This document shows positions 8,975-19,544 of a DNA stretch of 64,000 nucleotides, in pieces. The notes beneath the pieces are model-generated. The model searched no databases. It had not been told where the DNA came from and worked only from the letters and a program-made list of their open reading frames with translations. Each line of letters starts with the position of its first letter. The stretch's first letter is position 1. The position numbers were made by a program, and so were the translations under genes. The stretch is taken from NCBI RefSeq assembly GCF_016804325.1, contig NZ_CP043627.1:5787501-5851500 (forward strand), written 5' to 3'. The DNA is from Methylobacterium aquaticum (GTDB lineage: Bacteria; Pseudomonadota; Alphaproteobacteria; Rhizobiales; Beijerinckiaceae).

Positions 8975-11677
8975 ATGCCCGATCCCGCCTCCTGCCTCAC
9001 CGACACCGAGGAGGGCCGCCGCCTCGCCGCCGTCGAGGCCGAGGGCTGGCATCGCTGGGGGCCGTACCTGAGCGAACGCCAATGGGGCACGGTGCGGGAG
9101 GATTACAGCGAAGGCGGCGACGCCTGGGACTACCTGCCCCACGACCATGCCCGCTCCCGCGCCTATCGCTGGGGCGAGGACGGCATCGCGGGCTTCAGCG
9201 ACGACCGTCAGCTCTGGTGTCTCGCGCTGGCCCTGTGGAACGGCCGCGACCCGATCCTGAAGGAGCGGATGTTCGGGCTGACCAACGGCGAGGGCAATCA
9301 CGGCGAGGACGTGAAGGAGCTGTGGTGGTACCTCGACGCCACCCCGACGCATTCCTACATGCGGATGCTCTACAAGTATCCGCAAGCCCCCTACCCCTAC
9401 GCCGACCTCGTCGCCGAGAACCGCCGGCGCAAGGGCCAGAACCTTCCCGAATACGAGATCGCCGACACCGGTGTGTTCGCCGACGGGCGCTACCACGACG
9501 TGACGGTGGACTACGCCAAGGCCGCCCCCGACGACGTGCTGATGCGGGTCACGATCGCCAATCGCGGGCCGGACGCGGCGGATCTCCACGTCCTGCCGCA
9601 TGTCTTCGCCCGCAACACCTGGTCGTGGGGGCACGAATCCTGGGAGACCGAGCAACCCCGCCCGCTCCTGCGCCTGACCGAGACCGGCGCCGTCGCGGCG
9701 ACGCGCGGGCGCGCGCCGGCCCTGCGCTTCACGGCCCTGCAGCCGGCCGAGTTCCTGTTCTGCGAGAACGAGACCAACACGCGCCGCCTCTTCGGCATGC
9801 CCGGCCCCGCCCATCCGAAGGACGCGATCAACGACCGCGTCGTCGAGGGCCGGCACGACGCAGTGAACCCGCTCGCCGAGGGCACCAAATGCGCCGCCTG
9901 GACGCGCGTGAGCGTGCCGGCGGGCGGCGTCGTGACGTTGCGCTTCCGCCTGAGCCCGGCATCGGGCCCGGATGACCGCGACCCCGCCGCCTTCGACGCC
10001 GTGATGGCGCGCCGCCTCGCCGAGGCCGATGCCTTCTACGCCGCGCTCCAGCGCGACATCGTCGACCCGGATGCGAGGCTGGTGCAGCGCCAGGCCCTCG
10101 CCGGCATGCTGTGGTCGAAGCAGTTCTACCATTTCGACGTCCGGCGCTGGCTTGCCGGCGACCCGTCCCAGCCGGCCCCGCCGGAGGCCCGCCGCCACGG
10201 CCGCGATGCCGACTGGACCCATCTCAACAACGCCGACATCGTCTCGATGCCGGACAAGTGGGAATATCCCTGGTACGCGGCCTGGGACCTCGCCTTCCAC
10301 TGCGTGACCTTCGCGCTGATCGATCCGGCCTTCGCCAAGGGCCAGCTGATCCTGCTCACCCGCGAATGGTACATGCACCCGAACGGGCAGTTGCCGGCCT
10401 ATGAATGGGCCTTCGGCGACGTGAACCCGCCGGTCCATGCCTGGGCGGCGCTCCGGGTCTACCGCATGGACCAGGCGATGACGGGCAAGCCCGACCGCGC
10501 CTTCCTGGAGCGGGTCTTCCACAAGCTGATGCTGAACTTCACCTGGTGGGTGAACCGCAAGGATGCCGGCGACCGCAACGTCTTCCAGGGCGGTTTCCTC
10601 GGGCTCGACAATATCGGCATCTTCGACCGCTCGGCGCGGCTCCCCACCGGCGGCACCCTCGACCAGGCCGACGGCACCGCCTGGATGGCGATGTACAGCC
10701 TCAACCTGATGCGGATCGCGCTCGAACTCGCGATCGAGAACCCGGTCTACGAGGACATCGCCACCAAGTTCTTCGAGCACTTCCTGACCATCGCCGAGGC
10801 GATGACCCATGTCGGCGGCAATGGCACCGGGTTGTGGGACGAAGCCGACGAGTTCTACTACGACGTGCTCAGCCTCCCCGACGGCCGCCAGGTGCCGCTC
10901 AGGGTGCGATCCCTCGTCGGGCTGATCCCGCTCTGCGCCGTCGAGGTGCTGGACGAGCGTTTTTCCGAGCGCTTCCCGGCCTTCGCCCGCCGCGCCCGCT
11001 GGCTCCTCACCCACCGTCCCGACCTCGCCGCTCAGGTCTCGCGCTGGGAGGAGCCGGGACGGGGCAACCGGGTGCTGCTCTCGCTGCTGCGTCGCCACCG
11101 CATGAAGGCGCTGCTGCGCCGGATGCTCGACGAGACCGAGTTCCTGTCGCCCCACGGCGTGCGCTCGGTCTCGAAGGCGCATGAAGCGGCACCGTTCCGT
11201 TTCCCCTGGGACGGGCAGACCTTCGCGGTCGATTATGAGCCGGCGGAATCGACCACCGCGGTGTTCGGCGGCAACTCGAACTGGCGCGGACCGATCTGGC
11301 TGCCGATCAACTTCCTGCTCGTCGAGGCGCTGACCGAGTTCGGCCGCTTCTACGGTCCCGAGTTCAAGATCGAGTGCCCGGCGGGCTCAGGGCATTACCT
11401 CACCCTGCCGGAGATCGCCGACGAACTGTCCCGCCGCCTCACCCGCCTGGTCCTGCGCGGTCCCGACGGCCGCCGGCCGGTTCTGGGCGACGATCCGCTG
11501 TTCCAGGACGACCCGCATTTCCGCGATCACGTCCCGTTCCATGAATATTTTCACGGCGAGACCGGGGCGGGCCTGGGGGCGGCGCACCAGACCGGATGGA
11601 CGGGCCTGCTGGCGCTGCTGCTCCAGCCGCGGCGAGTGGTGGCCGGCGGGCAGGTGCCGGCGGCACCGGAGAGGTGA
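8975..11677 (+). CDS. GH63-like (MGH1-type) glycoside hydrolase
   Basis: A 900-aa protein without a signal peptide, so probably cytosolic. It resembles bacterial glucosidases of the MGH1/GH63 clan, with an N-terminal beta-sandwich region and an (alpha/alpha)6 barrel in the C-terminal half. Aromatic- and acid-rich segments typical of this fold are visible ([20 protein letters not shown] near the N-terminus, [15 protein letters not shown] mid-protein, [11 protein letters not shown] near the C-terminus). The substrate is unknown. Mannosylglycerate, glucosylglycerate or alpha-glucoside cleavage are all possible for the clan. It follows zwf on the same strand, beyond a palindromic element. Confidence 0.8.
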   Translation: MPDPASCLTDTEEGRRLAAVEAEGWHRWGPYLSERQWGTVREDYSEGGDAWDYLPHDHARSRAYRWGEDGIAGFSDDRQLWCLALALWNGRDPILKERMFGLTNGEGNHGEDVKELWWYLDATPTHSYMRMLYKYPQAPYPYADLVAENRRRKGQNLPEYEIADTGVFADGRYHDVTVDYAKAAPDDVLMRVTIANRGPDAADLHVLPHVFARNTWSWGHESWETEQPRPLLRLTETGAVAATRGRAPALRFTALQPAEFLFCENETNTRRLFGMPGPAHPKDAINDRVVEGRHDAVNPLAEGTKCAAWTRVSVPAGGVVTLRFRLSPASGPDDRDPAAFDAVMARRLAEADAFYAALQRDIVDPDARLVQRQALAGMLWSKQFYHFDVRRWLAGDPSQPAPPEARRHGRDADWTHLNNADIVSMPDKWEYPWYAAWDLAFHCVTFALIDPAFAKGQLILLTREWYMHPNGQLPAYEWAFGDVNPPVHAWAALRVYRMDQAMTGKPDRAFLERVFHKLMLNFTWWVNRKDAGDRNVFQGGFLGLDNIGIFDRSARLPTGGTLDQADGTAWMAMYSLNLMRIALELAIENPVYEDIATKFFEHFLTIAEAMTHVGGNGTGLWDEADEFYYDVLSLPDGRQVPLRVRSLVGLIPLCAVEVLDERFSERFPAFARRARWLLTHRPDLAAQVSRWEEPGRGNRVLLSLLRRHRMKALLRRMLDETEFLSPHGVRSVSKAHEAAPFRFPWDGQTFAVDYEPAESTTAVFGGNSNWRGPIWLPINFLLVEALTEFGRFYGPEFKIECPAGSGHYLTLPEIADELSRRLTRLVLRGPDGRRPVLGDDPLFQDDPHFRDHVPFHEYFHGETGAGLGAAHQTGWTGLLALLLQPRRVVAGGQVPAAPER

Positions 11678-11737
11678 TGCAGGGCCTCCCGACCATCCCT
11701 CGCTTCGTCCCCCCTCGCGTCGTGGTGAGGTCCGCCC

Positions 11738-13159
11738 GTGAAGGCGATTACGTCGATCCCGGTCCGCTTTGTCAGCGCGATCAAGCGCTCGTTCCGGCAG
11801 TTCCTGAGCCTGCCGCTCGCGACGGTCATCGGCTTTGCCGGCTTGAGCGTCCTGGTCTACCTCGCGGACAGGTCTTGGTCCGGCGGCGAGGCGCCCCACG
11901 GCTTTCGCTGGCTCGGGGAGCTGATGGGAGACCGGGCCGCCCTCGGAAGCCTGCTCGCGACGGTGGCGTCGAGCATCGTCACGGTCACGTCCATCACCTT
12001 CTCGCTGCTGCTCCTCGCCGTGCAGCAAGGCGCCGCCGCGTTGACGGCGCAGGTGACCGACCAGTTCATGGCCCGCAAGGTCAACCAGTTCTATTTCGGC
12101 TATTTCGTGGGCCTGTCGGTCTTCGTGCTGATGACGCTCGTCACGAATACGGATTATCATCGTCCCGTGTTCGCCGCGGCCCTCAGTCTGCTGCTCACGG
12201 CTCTGGCCCTGTGCCTGATCATCGTGATGATCTACAACACCATCGATCAGATGCGGCCCGAGCAGATCATCCAGTTCATTCACGGCAAGGTGCTCGGCGC
12301 GCGCGACGAGGATCTCACGCTGCTCGCGGCAACCCGGCGGGAGAGGCGCCGCGGCTGGAGCGACGTCGCGCTCGTCCGGTCCTGCGAGAGTGGCTACGTC
12401 GTCGGTCTCGACCTCGCTCGGATCGAGAGAGCCGTCGAGCGGCATGCACGAGGCGACGTCGAGATCGAGATCCTGATCACGCTCGGGACGTATCGGGCCG
12501 TCCATGACCCGATGTTCCAGGTCCGAGCGAGACCCGGTCTCAGCTTGAGCGAGGAGGCACGCACCGGCCTCATCGACGCGGCGCTGGCCGCCTTCACCTA
12601 TGACGACGGCCGCGATCTGCAGAACAACACCGCCTACGGGCTGCACCAGCTCTCGACGATCGCGTGGACTTCGGTCTCGACCTCGAAATCCAACCCCAAT
12701 CCAGGTCTCGCGGTGATCCAGGCCCTGCGGGACATCATCTCGCAATGGAGCCGGGGCGAGGTCGAGATACGGGACGCGTCCGCCTCCTGCATCGTCTACG
12801 ACGATGCGGCCCCGGTCATCGCCACCGACGCGCTCGAAGCCGTGATCGTGGTGGCCTCGGAATCGATCCAGTCGCAGACGCTGACGGAGGCCGTCAGGAC
12901 GCTCGCCATCCTCCTGCACCACGTCGAAGCGCCGACGGCCGAGCGGCTGGCCGATGTCGCCCATCGCGCGCTGTCGAGCCTCGGCGAGCACGTCCTCACC
13001 CGCCAGCTCGACGTCGCACTCCGCGACCTGACGGAGGCCCTGCGGGAACGGGGCTTCGCCACCGTCGCGGATGCCGTCGGCGAGGCGTCGGCCGACCTCG
13101 CGGCCAGCCTGGGCAAGCTGAACTCGCGCTCGACCCGGGTTCCCGGGACGACATCCTGA
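11738..13159 (+). CDS. DUF2254 domain inner-membrane protein
   Basis: A 473-aa protein of the DUF2254 family, function unknown. Four membrane segments occur in the first ~165 residues (about 22-42, 66-95, 109-127, 138-165), followed by a ~300-residue cytoplasmic part with DUF2254-type blocks such as YDDGRDLQNNTAYGLHQLS. The start is a GTG with GTGAGG about 8 nt upstream. No ATG fits better. It stands alone, facing rlmD convergently. Homologues are widespread in proteobacteria, and no reaction is established for them. Confidence 0.82.
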   Translation: MKAITSIPVRFVSAIKRSFRQFLSLPLATVIGFAGLSVLVYLADRSWSGGEAPHGFRWLGELMGDRAALGSLLATVASSIVTVTSITFSLLLLAVQQGAAALTAQVTDQFMARKVNQFYFGYFVGLSVFVLMTLVTNTDYHRPVFAAALSLLLTALALCLIIVMIYNTIDQMRPEQIIQFIHGKVLGARDEDLTLLAATRRERRRGWSDVALVRSCESGYVVGLDLARIERAVERHARGDVEIEILITLGTYRAVHDPMFQVRARPGLSLSEEARTGLIDAALAAFTYDDGRDLQNNTAYGLHQLSTIAWTSVSTSKSNPNPGLAVIQALRDIISQWSRGEVEIRDASASCIVYDDAAPVIATDALEAVIVVASESIQSQTLTEAVRTLAILLHHVEAPTAERLADVAHRALSSLGEHVLTRQLDVALRDLTEALRERGFATVADAVGEASADLAASLGKLNSRSTRVPGTTS

Positions 13160-13225
13160 CCGCGGACCGTCGCGCCGACTCCCGTCGGGCCGCGGAGCCC
13201 GTTACCGCGACGGGTCGAACGGCGG

Positions 13226-14473
13226 TCAGCGCTTCTTCCCCGGCCGCCGGAACACCCCGACGATCTCGACATGCGGCGAGTGCCGGAACTGGTCGACCGG
13301 GGTCACCGCCTCCAGGCGGTAGCCGCCGCGCACCAGCACGCCTGCGTCGCGGGCGAAGCTGCCGGCATCGCAGGAGACGCCGACCACCACCGGGACCTTC
13401 GATTCGGCGATCCGGGCGCTCTGCGCCTCGGCGCCCGCCCGCGGCGGGTCGAACACGATCGCGTCGAAGCGGTCGAGTTCCGGCGCCAGGAGCGGGCGGC
13501 GGAAGAGGTCGCGGCGCTCGGTGGTGACGGTGCGCAGCCCCCCCGTCTCGCGGAAGGCGCGGTCGAGGGCCTTGAGCGCCCCCTCCTCGCCCTCGACGGC
13601 GTGGACGGTGTGGCCTTCCGCCAGCGCCAGCGAGAAGGCGCCGGCGCCGGAGAACAGGTCGACCACGCGCTTGGCCTTGGCCACCCCCTCGACGACGAGG
13701 CGGGCGAGCGTCGCCTCGCCCTCGGCGGTGGCCTGGAGGAAGCCGCCGGAGGGCGGCACCAGCCGGGAACGGCCGGCCGGAATCTCGGGTGCGCGGCGCA
13801 CGATCAGCACCTCGCCGTGGAGCGAGAGCCGGGCGAGGTCGAGCTCTCCGGCGAGCAGCACCAGGCTCTGCCGCGCCCGCTCCGAGGCCGGGCCGTGGCC
13901 GCGGATGTCGACGTCGAGGCCGCCGGCGGTGGCCGTCACCTGCACGTCGAGGGGTTTTCCGCCGCCGCCGCCGAGGGGCCGGCTGACCGCCCGGGCGATG
14001 TCGGGAGCGCGGTGCAGGGCCGCTTCCGTGATCGGGCAATGGTCGATCGCGACGAGAGCGTGGCTGCGCGCCGCCATGAAACCGGCCTGCGGCCCGCCTT
14101 CGCCCGCCCGGACGTGCAGGGTGATGCGGCGCCGGCCGGTGCCGTGGGCATCGACGAGGGGTGCCACCGGCGCCTCGATCCCCGCCCGTGCCAGCGCCCC
14201 GACGACGAGGTCGCGCTTCCACTCGGCGTAGGGAGCGGGCGCGAGATGCTGGATCGCGCAGCCGCCGCAGGTGCCGAAATACGGGCAGAACGGCGCGATC
14301 CGGTCAGGGGACGGCGTCAGCACGGCATCGAGGCGGGCGCGGGGCGGCCGGGTCCCCTCCTCCGGCACGGCCCGCACGGTCTCGCGCGGCAGGGCGCCCG
14401 GCACCACCACGCCGTCCGCCGTCACCCCGTCGCCGCGCAGGCCGAGGCGGGTGATCTCCATCGCGTCGCTCAT
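13226..14473 (-). CDS. rlmD: 23S rRNA (uracil-C5)-methyltransferase, RlmD/TrmA family
   Basis: A SAM-dependent RNA m5U methyltransferase, 415 aa. An iron-sulfur cluster motif, CPYFGTCGGC (C63, C69, C72), follows a short TRAM-like N-terminus. The SAM-binding motif is VVDLFSGAGAFSL, followed by FDPPRAG and a catalytic-cysteine block, VSCDAGSFARD. The usual form of that block is SCNPATLARD, so the residues after the Cys are unusual but the Cys is kept. Its ATG overlaps the tlyA stop (TGATG), so translation is coupled. The exact target uridine cannot be fixed from sequence. Confidence 0.88.
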   Translation of the reverse strand: MSDAMEITRLGLRGDGVTADGVVVPGALPRETVRAVPEEGTRPPRARLDAVLTPSPDRIAPFCPYFGTCGGCAIQHLAPAPYAEWKRDLVVGALARAGIEAPVAPLVDAHGTGRRRITLHVRAGEGGPQAGFMAARSHALVAIDHCPITEAALHRAPDIARAVSRPLGGGGGKPLDVQVTATAGGLDVDIRGHGPASERARQSLVLLAGELDLARLSLHGEVLIVRRAPEIPAGRSRLVPPSGGFLQATAEGEATLARLVVEGVAKAKRVVDLFSGAGAFSLALAEGHTVHAVEGEEGALKALDRAFRETGGLRTVTTERRDLFRRPLLAPELDRFDAIVFDPPRAGAEAQSARIAESKVPVVVGVSCDAGSFARDAGVLVRGGYRLEAVTPVDQFRHSPHVEIVGVFRRPGKKR

Positions 14474-15216
14474 CACACCGCCTCCCGCACCGCGCCGATC
14501 AGGAATTCCCGGTTGCCGTCGCCGCCCTCGACCGGCGACGGGATCAGGCCGCGCACCGAAAAGCCGAGCGAGACGACGAGATCCCGGATCCGGTCGCAGA
14601 CCGCCTCCTGCACCGCCTCGTCGCGCACCAGCCCGCCGCGGCCGACATGGGCGCGCCCGGCCTCGAATTGCGGCTTGATCAGAGCCGCGAGGGCCGCGTC
14701 CTGCGCCAGGAGCGGGATCACGGCCGGCAGGACCAGCCGCAGGGAAATGAAGCTCACGTCGATCACCAGGAGGGAGGGCGGCTCGGGAAAGGGGGTGAGG
14801 GCGCGGGCGTCCGTCGCCTCGAGCGCCGCGACCCGGGGATCGGCCGCGAGGCTCGGATGGAGCTGGGAGCGGCCGACATCGACGGCATGGACGAAATCGG
14901 CGCCGCGGCGCAGCAGCACGTCGGTGAAGCCGCCGGTCGAGGCGCCGATGTCGAGGCAGGTCCGGCCCGCCGGGTCGATCCCGAAGGCATCGAGGGCGGC
15001 GGCGAGCTTGACCCCGCCGCGGGAGACATAAGGGTGCGGCGCCTCGGCGACGATGGTCGCGCCCCGGGCGATCAGGTCGGAGGCTTTGCGCACGACGGCG
15101 CCGTCCGCCCGCACCAGCCCGGCCTCGATCGCGGCCTGGGCTCGCGCCCGGCTCTCGAAATGGCCCGCCTCCACCAGGAGGCGGTCGGCCCGCAGCCGCT
15201 CGCCCGTCGTCATCAT
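14473..15216 (-). CDS. tlyA: TlyA-family rRNA methyltransferase (hemolysin A-like)
   Basis: A 247-aa protein with an N-terminal S4 RNA-binding domain (RLRADRLLVEAGHFESRARA, about 7-60) and an FtsJ/RrmJ-type methyltransferase domain. The SAM loop is DIGASTGGFTDVLL near residue 95, and KPQFEAGR carries the catalytic-type lysine. Family members 2'-O-methylate rRNA; the hemolysin name is historical. Two ATGs are adjacent (15216 and 15213). It lies between dxs and rlmD, the usual alphaproteobacterial order, except that sodC is inserted upstream in the other orientation. Confidence 0.9.
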   Translation of the reverse strand: MMTTGERLRADRLLVEAGHFESRARAQAAIEAGLVRADGAVVRKASDLIARGATIVAEAPHPYVSRGGVKLAAALDAFGIDPAGRTCLDIGASTGGFTDVLLRRGADFVHAVDVGRSQLHPSLAADPRVAALEATDARALTPFPEPPSLLVIDVSFISLRLVLPAVIPLLAQDAALAALIKPQFEAGRAHVGRGGLVRDEAVQEAVCDRIRDLVVSLGFSVRGLIPSPVEGGDGNREFLIGAVREAV

Positions 15217-15324
15217 CGTCCCGTTCTCAATCGTCCACGACCGGGGCGTCGTCTTGCAGGCCGGCCGTCCCCGCGGGCGCCGCGCGCCCTAGCTATGGGG
15301 CGGCACACGAGGAGACTTCGTTCC

Positions 15325-15867
15325 ATGAGACATATCGTGCTCGCGAGCACCCTGGCCCTCGGCCTCGCCACCCCGGCCCTGGCGCAGGACAAGCCCGCGG
15401 CGGACAAGCCCGCGGCGCCGACGACGTACGATGCGCCGATCGTCAACAACAAGGGCGACACGATCGGCAAGATCGCGATCCGCGACGGCGCCAATACCCT
15501 GGTGATGCGGGTGACGATCCAGCCCGGCGGCCTGCCGCCCGGCTGGCACGGCATCCACTTCCACGCCGTCGGCAGCTGCGCCGACACCGACAAGTTCCAG
15601 GAGTCCAAGGCGCACGTCAATCACGACAACGCCAAGCACGGCCTGCTGCACCCGGAGGGACCCGACGAGGGCGACATGCCGAACGTCTTTGCCGCCACCG
15701 ACGGCTCGGTGAATGCCGAGGTGTCGAGCGACACCCCGCTCACCGGCGAGGGCGGCCTGAAGGACAATGACGGCTCGGCACTGATCATCCACGCCAACGA
15801 GGACGACCACATTACGCAGCCGATCGGCAATGCGGGCGCCCGCATCGCCTGCGCGGTGATCAAGTAG
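15325..15867 (+). CDS. sodC: periplasmic Cu,Zn superoxide dismutase
   Basis: Dismutates superoxide in the periplasm. The 180-aa precursor has a clear Sec signal peptide (MRHIVLASTLALGLATPALA, cleavage after ALA-Q). The mature part has the copper motif HGIHFHAVGSC, the bridging/zinc-loop region NHDNAKHGLLHPEG and the C-terminal ARIACAVIK with the disulfide cysteine. GAGGAG lies about 9 nt before the ATG, which rules out the longer upstream frame. It is transcribed against its dxs and tlyA neighbours and ends at a strong hairpin shared with dxs. Confidence 0.93.
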   Translation: MRHIVLASTLALGLATPALAQDKPAADKPAAPTTYDAPIVNNKGDTIGKIAIRDGANTLVMRVTIQPGGLPPGWHGIHFHAVGSCADTDKFQESKAHVNHDNAKHGLLHPEGPDEGDMPNVFAATDGSVNAEVSSDTPLTGEGGLKDNDGSALIIHANEDDHITQPIGNAGARIACAVIK

Positions 15868-15874
15868 GCCGGAT

Positions 15875-15900
15875 CGGGCCGCATCGGACGATGCGGCCCG
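15875..15900. terminator. bidirectional hairpin terminator between sodC and dxs
   Basis: A perfect 11-bp GC-rich stem (15875-15885 with 15890-15900) with a 4-nt loop fills the 42-bp gap between two convergent genes. There is no T-run on either side, as is common in GC-rich alphaproteobacteria. Confidence 0.6.
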
Positions 15901-15909
15901 GTTCCCGCC

Positions 15910-17904
15910 TTAGCGCTGGCGCCGGGCGACGCTGACGACGTTGCTCGCCGCCTTGGCTTCCGGGCGCGCCGGCAGCGCAGCCTCGACGACCTTGACGATC
16001 GAGGGCGCGTCGAGCCCGGCCTCCGCGTACATCCGCTCCGGCGAGTCGTGGTCCTGGTAGCTGTCCGGCAGCGTCAGCGTCCGTACCCGCACCTTGCCCT
16101 CGTCGAGCGCACCGCGCGACGACAGCAGGTGCAGCACCATCGCGCCGAAACCCCCGACGGACCCCTCTTCCAGGGTCACCAGAACCTCGTGGCTCGCCGC
16201 CAGATCCAGGATCAGCGCCTCGTCGAGCGGCTTGGCAAACCGCGCATCCGCCACCGTCACGCCGATCCCGGCCGCCTCCAGGCGCTCGGCCGCCTTCAGC
16301 GCCTCCGCCAGACGCGTGCCGAGGCTGAGCAACGCCACCCGCGCGCCCTCGGGCCGGCGGATCACCCGGCCCTTGCCGATCTCCAGAACCTCGCCCCGCT
16401 CCGGCAGCTCGACCCCGACGCCCTCGCCGCGCGGATAGCGGAACGCGATCGGGCCGCTGTCATGCGCGTGCGCCGTGGCCACCATGTGGACCAGCTCGGC
16501 CTCGTCGGCGGCCGCCATCACCGTCATGTTCGGCAGGCAGCACAGATACGCCAGGTCGAACGCGCCGGCATGGGTCGCGCCGTCGGCGCCCACCAGACCG
16601 GCCCGGTCGAGGGCGAAGCGCACGGGCAGGTTCTGCAACGCCACGTCATGCACCAGCTGGTCGTAGCCGCGCTGCAGGAAGGTCGAGTAGATCGCGCAGA
16701 ACGGCTTGAACCCTTCCGTCGCCAGACCGCCCGCGAAGGTCACCGCGTGCTGCTCGGCGATGCCGACGTCGAAGGTCCGCTCCGGATGCGCCTTGGCGAA
16801 CAGGTCGAGGCCGGTGCCCGACGGCATCGCGGCGGTGATCGCCACCACCTTGTCGTCGGCATCCGCCGCCTTGATCAGGCTCTCGCCGAACACCCGCGTA
16901 TAGGCCGGCGCATTGGGCTTGGCCTTGGTCTGCTTGCCCGACACCACGTCGAACTTCACCACCGCGTGGCCGCGATCGGCGGCAGCCTCAGCGGGAGCGT
17001 AGCCCTTGCCCTTCTGGGTCACGACATGGACCAGCACCGGGCCGTCGGGCGCGTCGCGCACGTTCTTGAGCACCGGCAGCAGGTGGTCGAGGTTGTGGCC
17101 GTCGATCGGGCCCACGTAGTGGAAGCCGAGTTCCTCGAACATCGTGCCGCCGCCGGCGAGCATGCCGCGGGCATATTCCTCGGCACGGGCCGCGGTGTCG
17201 TAGAGCGCCTTCGGCAGGAGGCGGCCGAACTGCTTGGCGGTGTCGCGCAAGCTCCGGTAGGTGTCGCCCGAGACGAGCTTGGCGAGGTAGGACGACATCG
17301 CGCCGACCGGCGGGGCGATCGACATGTCGTTGTCGTTGAGGATGACGATGAGGCGGGATTTCAGCGCGCCGGCATTGTTCATCGCCTCGTAGGCCATGCC
17401 GGCCGAGATCGAGCCGTCGCCGATCACCGCCACGACGTTGCGGCGCGGCGGCGTCTCGCCGCGAGCCTTGGCGGCGGCGTCCGCGAGGTCGCGGCCGATC
17501 GCCATGCCGAGACCCGCGGAGATCGAGGTCGAGGAATGGGCCGCGCCGAAGGGATCGTAGGGGCTCTCGGAGCGCTTGGTGAAGCCCGAGAGGCCGCCGC
17601 CCTGGCGCAGCGTGCGGATGCGGTCGCGCCGGCCGGTGAGGATCTTGTGGGGATAGGCCTGGTGGCCGACATCCCAGATGATGCGGTCGTCGGGGGTGTT
17701 GAAGACGTAGTGGAGGGCGACGGTGAGCTCGATGACGCCGAGGCCCGCGCCGAGATGGCCGCCGGTGACCGAGACGGCGTCGATGGTCTCGGCGCGCAGC
17801 TCGGCGGCGAGCTGCGTGAGATCGCTCTCGGGCAGCTGGCGCAGGTCCGCAGGAATGCGGACGCGGTCGAGGAGGGGAAGGTTGAGCGGTGACACCGGAG
17901 CCAT
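15910..17904 (-). CDS. dxs: 1-deoxy-D-xylulose-5-phosphate synthase
   Basis: Condenses pyruvate and glyceraldehyde-3-phosphate with thiamine diphosphate to DXP, the first step of the MEP isoprenoid pathway. The protein is 664 aa. The N-terminal half has GGHLGAGLG with the catalytic-type His and the ThDP motif [16 protein letters not shown]. The C-terminal transketolase-like half has [15 protein letters not shown] and [19 protein letters not shown] at 17910 would add two residues, and neither start has a clear ribosome binding site. It follows xseB by about 60 bp, the conserved Rhizobiales arrangement. Confidence 0.96.
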   Translation of the reverse strand: MAPVSPLNLPLLDRVRIPADLRQLPESDLTQLAAELRAETIDAVSVTGGHLGAGLGVIELTVALHYVFNTPDDRIIWDVGHQAYPHKILTGRRDRIRTLRQGGGLSGFTKRSESPYDPFGAAHSSTSISAGLGMAIGRDLADAAAKARGETPPRRNVVAVIGDGSISAGMAYEAMNNAGALKSRLIVILNDNDMSIAPPVGAMSSYLAKLVSGDTYRSLRDTAKQFGRLLPKALYDTAARAEEYARGMLAGGGTMFEELGFHYVGPIDGHNLDHLLPVLKNVRDAPDGPVLVHVVTQKGKGYAPAEAAADRGHAVVKFDVVSGKQTKAKPNAPAYTRVFGESLIKAADADDKVVAITAAMPSGTGLDLFAKAHPERTFDVGIAEQHAVTFAGGLATEGFKPFCAIYSTFLQRGYDQLVHDVALQNLPVRFALDRAGLVGADGATHAGAFDLAYLCCLPNMTVMAAADEAELVHMVATAHAHDSGPIAFRYPRGEGVGVELPERGEVLEIGKGRVIRRPEGARVALLSLGTRLAEALKAAERLEAAGIGVTVADARFAKPLDEALILDLAASHEVLVTLEEGSVGGFGAMVLHLLSSRGALDEGKVRVRTLTLPDSYQDHDSPERMYAEAGLDAPSIVKVVEAALPARPEAKAASNVVSVARRQR

Positions 17905-17964
17905 CCTCACGTCCGGAAGGAGAAGACCCGCCGCGGCACGCCGGGGCGGGATGAATGGGAGCGA

Positions 17965-18255
17965 TCAGGCGACATCGAGCGGCGCCGTCCCGGCGGCGCG
18001 TCCGTCCGCCCCGAGGGTGATGCGCTGGATGCGCGCCTCGGCGCGCTGCAGCAGCGTCTCGCAGTGCCGCTTGAGGACCTCGCCGCGCTCGTAGATCGCG
18101 ACGGATTCGTCGAGCGGCACGTTGCCCTGTTCGAGGCGTTGCACGATGCCTTCGAGTTCCTCGAGGGCCTTCTCGAACGGCAGGTCCGCGGTTCCGGTTG
18201 GGCCGGCGGGTACGGAGACGGCCGCGCGGCTGGCATCGGACCGGGCTGCGGACAT
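17965..18255 (-). CDS. xseB: exodeoxyribonuclease VII small subunit
   Basis: The regulatory subunit of the ExoVII single-strand exonuclease, about 96 aa. It has the whole-family core [21 protein letters not shown] followed by a predicted long helix. The ATG at 18255 has GGGAG 11 nt upstream. An alternative ATG at 18273 adds MGVSSR. It sits directly upstream of dxs on the same strand. The large subunit gene xseA is not in the window. Confidence 0.88.
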   Translation of the reverse strand: MSAARSDASRAAVSVPAGPTGTADLPFEKALEELEGIVQRLEQGNVPLDESVAIYERGEVLKRHCETLLQRAEARIQRITLGADGRAAGTAPLDVA

Positions 18256-18395
18256 GCGTGAAGACACTCCCATGATGAGCGTTGGGTTATGGCGACGGGA
18301 GTGGCGCGAAACAACCCTTTGGCGGTGCCGCAGGGGCGCTATGGCGCCAGGGATGCCCGTTTGCGCGCCAGGGCTGCGTTTCGGCCACAGTGGAA

Positions 18396-18908
18396 TCAGT
18401 CGATGGTGACGCTGAAGGGCTCGCCCTCGAAGGCGTCCGCCCCGCGACCGATCGCCGCGATGGCCGCCACCATGCGCCCGTCCCGCCCGAGCATCGCATC
18501 CGCCACGGCGACGAGGCGCCGGTTCGGCGTCGCCGAGGGCGAGGCCCGGCGCAGTTCCCGGGCGATCTCGGCCTCGTCCCGGTCGGGCCGCAGGGCGCAG
18601 GTCGCGATGAAGGCGGCCGCCGTGGAGCGGCTGATGCCGGCGTAGCAGTGGATCACCAGCGGCTGCTCGCGGGGCCAGGCCCGCACGAAGTCGAGGAGCC
18701 GCCGGACATGCGCCTCGTCCGGCAGGACGTGGCCGTCGAGGGTGTCGGTGATGTCGCTGACGCCGACGAACAGGTGGTCGGTCTCGGCGATGCTCGGCGG
18801 CCGGACCACCTTCGTGCCGACATTGATCAGGGTCACCACGTGGCGCGCGCCGGTCGCCGCGACGGTCTCGGGCAGGCGGGACAGGGCGCAGACGTGAAGG
18901 GTCGGCAT
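18396..18908 (-). CDS. tyrosine/dual-specificity protein phosphatase
   Basis: A 170-aa single-domain phosphatase. The P-loop [10 protein letters not shown] gives the C-x5-R signature with C88 and R94, and a general-acid Asp is likely in the DITDTLDG stretch about 35 residues earlier. There is no signal peptide or membrane segment. The physiological substrate is unknown. It lies 21 bp downstream of the HD hydrolase gene and is probably cotranscribed with it and tag. Confidence 0.78.
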   Translation of the reverse strand: MPTLHVCALSRLPETVAATGARHVVTLINVGTKVVRPPSIAETDHLFVGVSDITDTLDGHVLPDEAHVRRLLDFVRAWPREQPLVIHCYAGISRSTAAAFIATCALRPDRDEAEIARELRRASPSATPNRRLVAVADAMLGRDGRMVAAIAAIGRGADAFEGEPFSVTID

Positions 18909-18929
18909 GGCGGCGGGAAATCCTTCGTG

Positions 18930-19544
18930 TCAGGGAGCGGAAACGCCCTGCAAGGCGTCGGCCAAGGCGTGGAACCGGGCGAGGAAGGCGCCTTGCGCCT
19001 CCGCGGTCGGCCAGGGGTCGAGCAGGGTGCCGAGATCGGCGTCGAGGCGGTCCGGCTTGCCGAACACCCGCACGGCCTCGACCTGCGAGAAGCCGGCGAG
19101 CCGCGTCGCCTCGAGATAGGCGCTCAGGCGGTCGGCGCGTTTGCTCAAGCGCTGCATCGCGGCATTGGGCTCGGGGGTGAGGCCGAAGCGCAGGCGGATC
19201 GCCGCGAGCAGCCGGTTCTCCACCGCCTTGTAGGAATGGCCGATCGCCGCCTTGAACGGCGAGATGATGTCGCCGATCACGTATTCGGGCGCGTCGTGCA
19301 GCAGCAATTCCAGCCGCCCGGCGGCCGGGAGGCCGGGCTCGAAGGCGCCGCCGATCGCCTCGACGAGCAGGGAATGCTGCGCCACCGAGAAGACGTGCGG
19401 GCCGGCGGTCTGGCCGTTCCAGCGCGCGACACGGGCCAGACCGTGGGCGATGTCGACAATCTCGACGTCGAGGGGCGAGGGATCGAGGAGGTCGAGGCGC
19501 CGCCCCGAGAGCATCCGCTGCCAGGCCCGCGGCGGGGCGCTCAC
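18930..19544 (-). CDS. HD-domain hydrolase (YfbR/5'-nucleotidase-like)
   Basis: A 204-aa metal-dependent phosphohydrolase of the HD fold. The metal ligands are visible as HVFSVAQHS and [14 protein letters not shown], close to 5'-deoxynucleotidases of the YfbR type. The start is a GTG at 19544 ([11 protein letters not shown]) that overlaps the tag stop codon (GTGA), so it is translationally coupled to tag. The long open frame continuing upstream through tag is an artefact of GC bias. The substrate is probably a nucleoside monophosphate, by family only. Confidence 0.78.
   Translation of the reverse strand: MSAPPRAWQRMLSGRRLDLLDPSPLDVEIVDIAHGLARVARWNGQTAGPHVFSVAQHSLLVEAIGGAFEPGLPAAGRLELLLHDAPEYVIGDIISPFKAAIGHSYKAVENRLLAAIRLRFGLTPEPNAAMQRLSKRADRLSAYLEATRLAGFSQVEAVRVFGKPDRLDADLGTLLDPWPTAEAQGAFLARFHALADALQGVSAP

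Noticed and set aside
8969..11182. A 737-codon minus-strand frame opposite the GH63-like gene
   Set aside because: It is a codon-bias artefact of the same kind. No family features and no ribosome binding site are present.
16048..17892. A 614-codon plus-strand frame opposite dxs
   Set aside because: It is an antisense shadow. The minus strand encodes a complete Dxs with all ThDP motifs.
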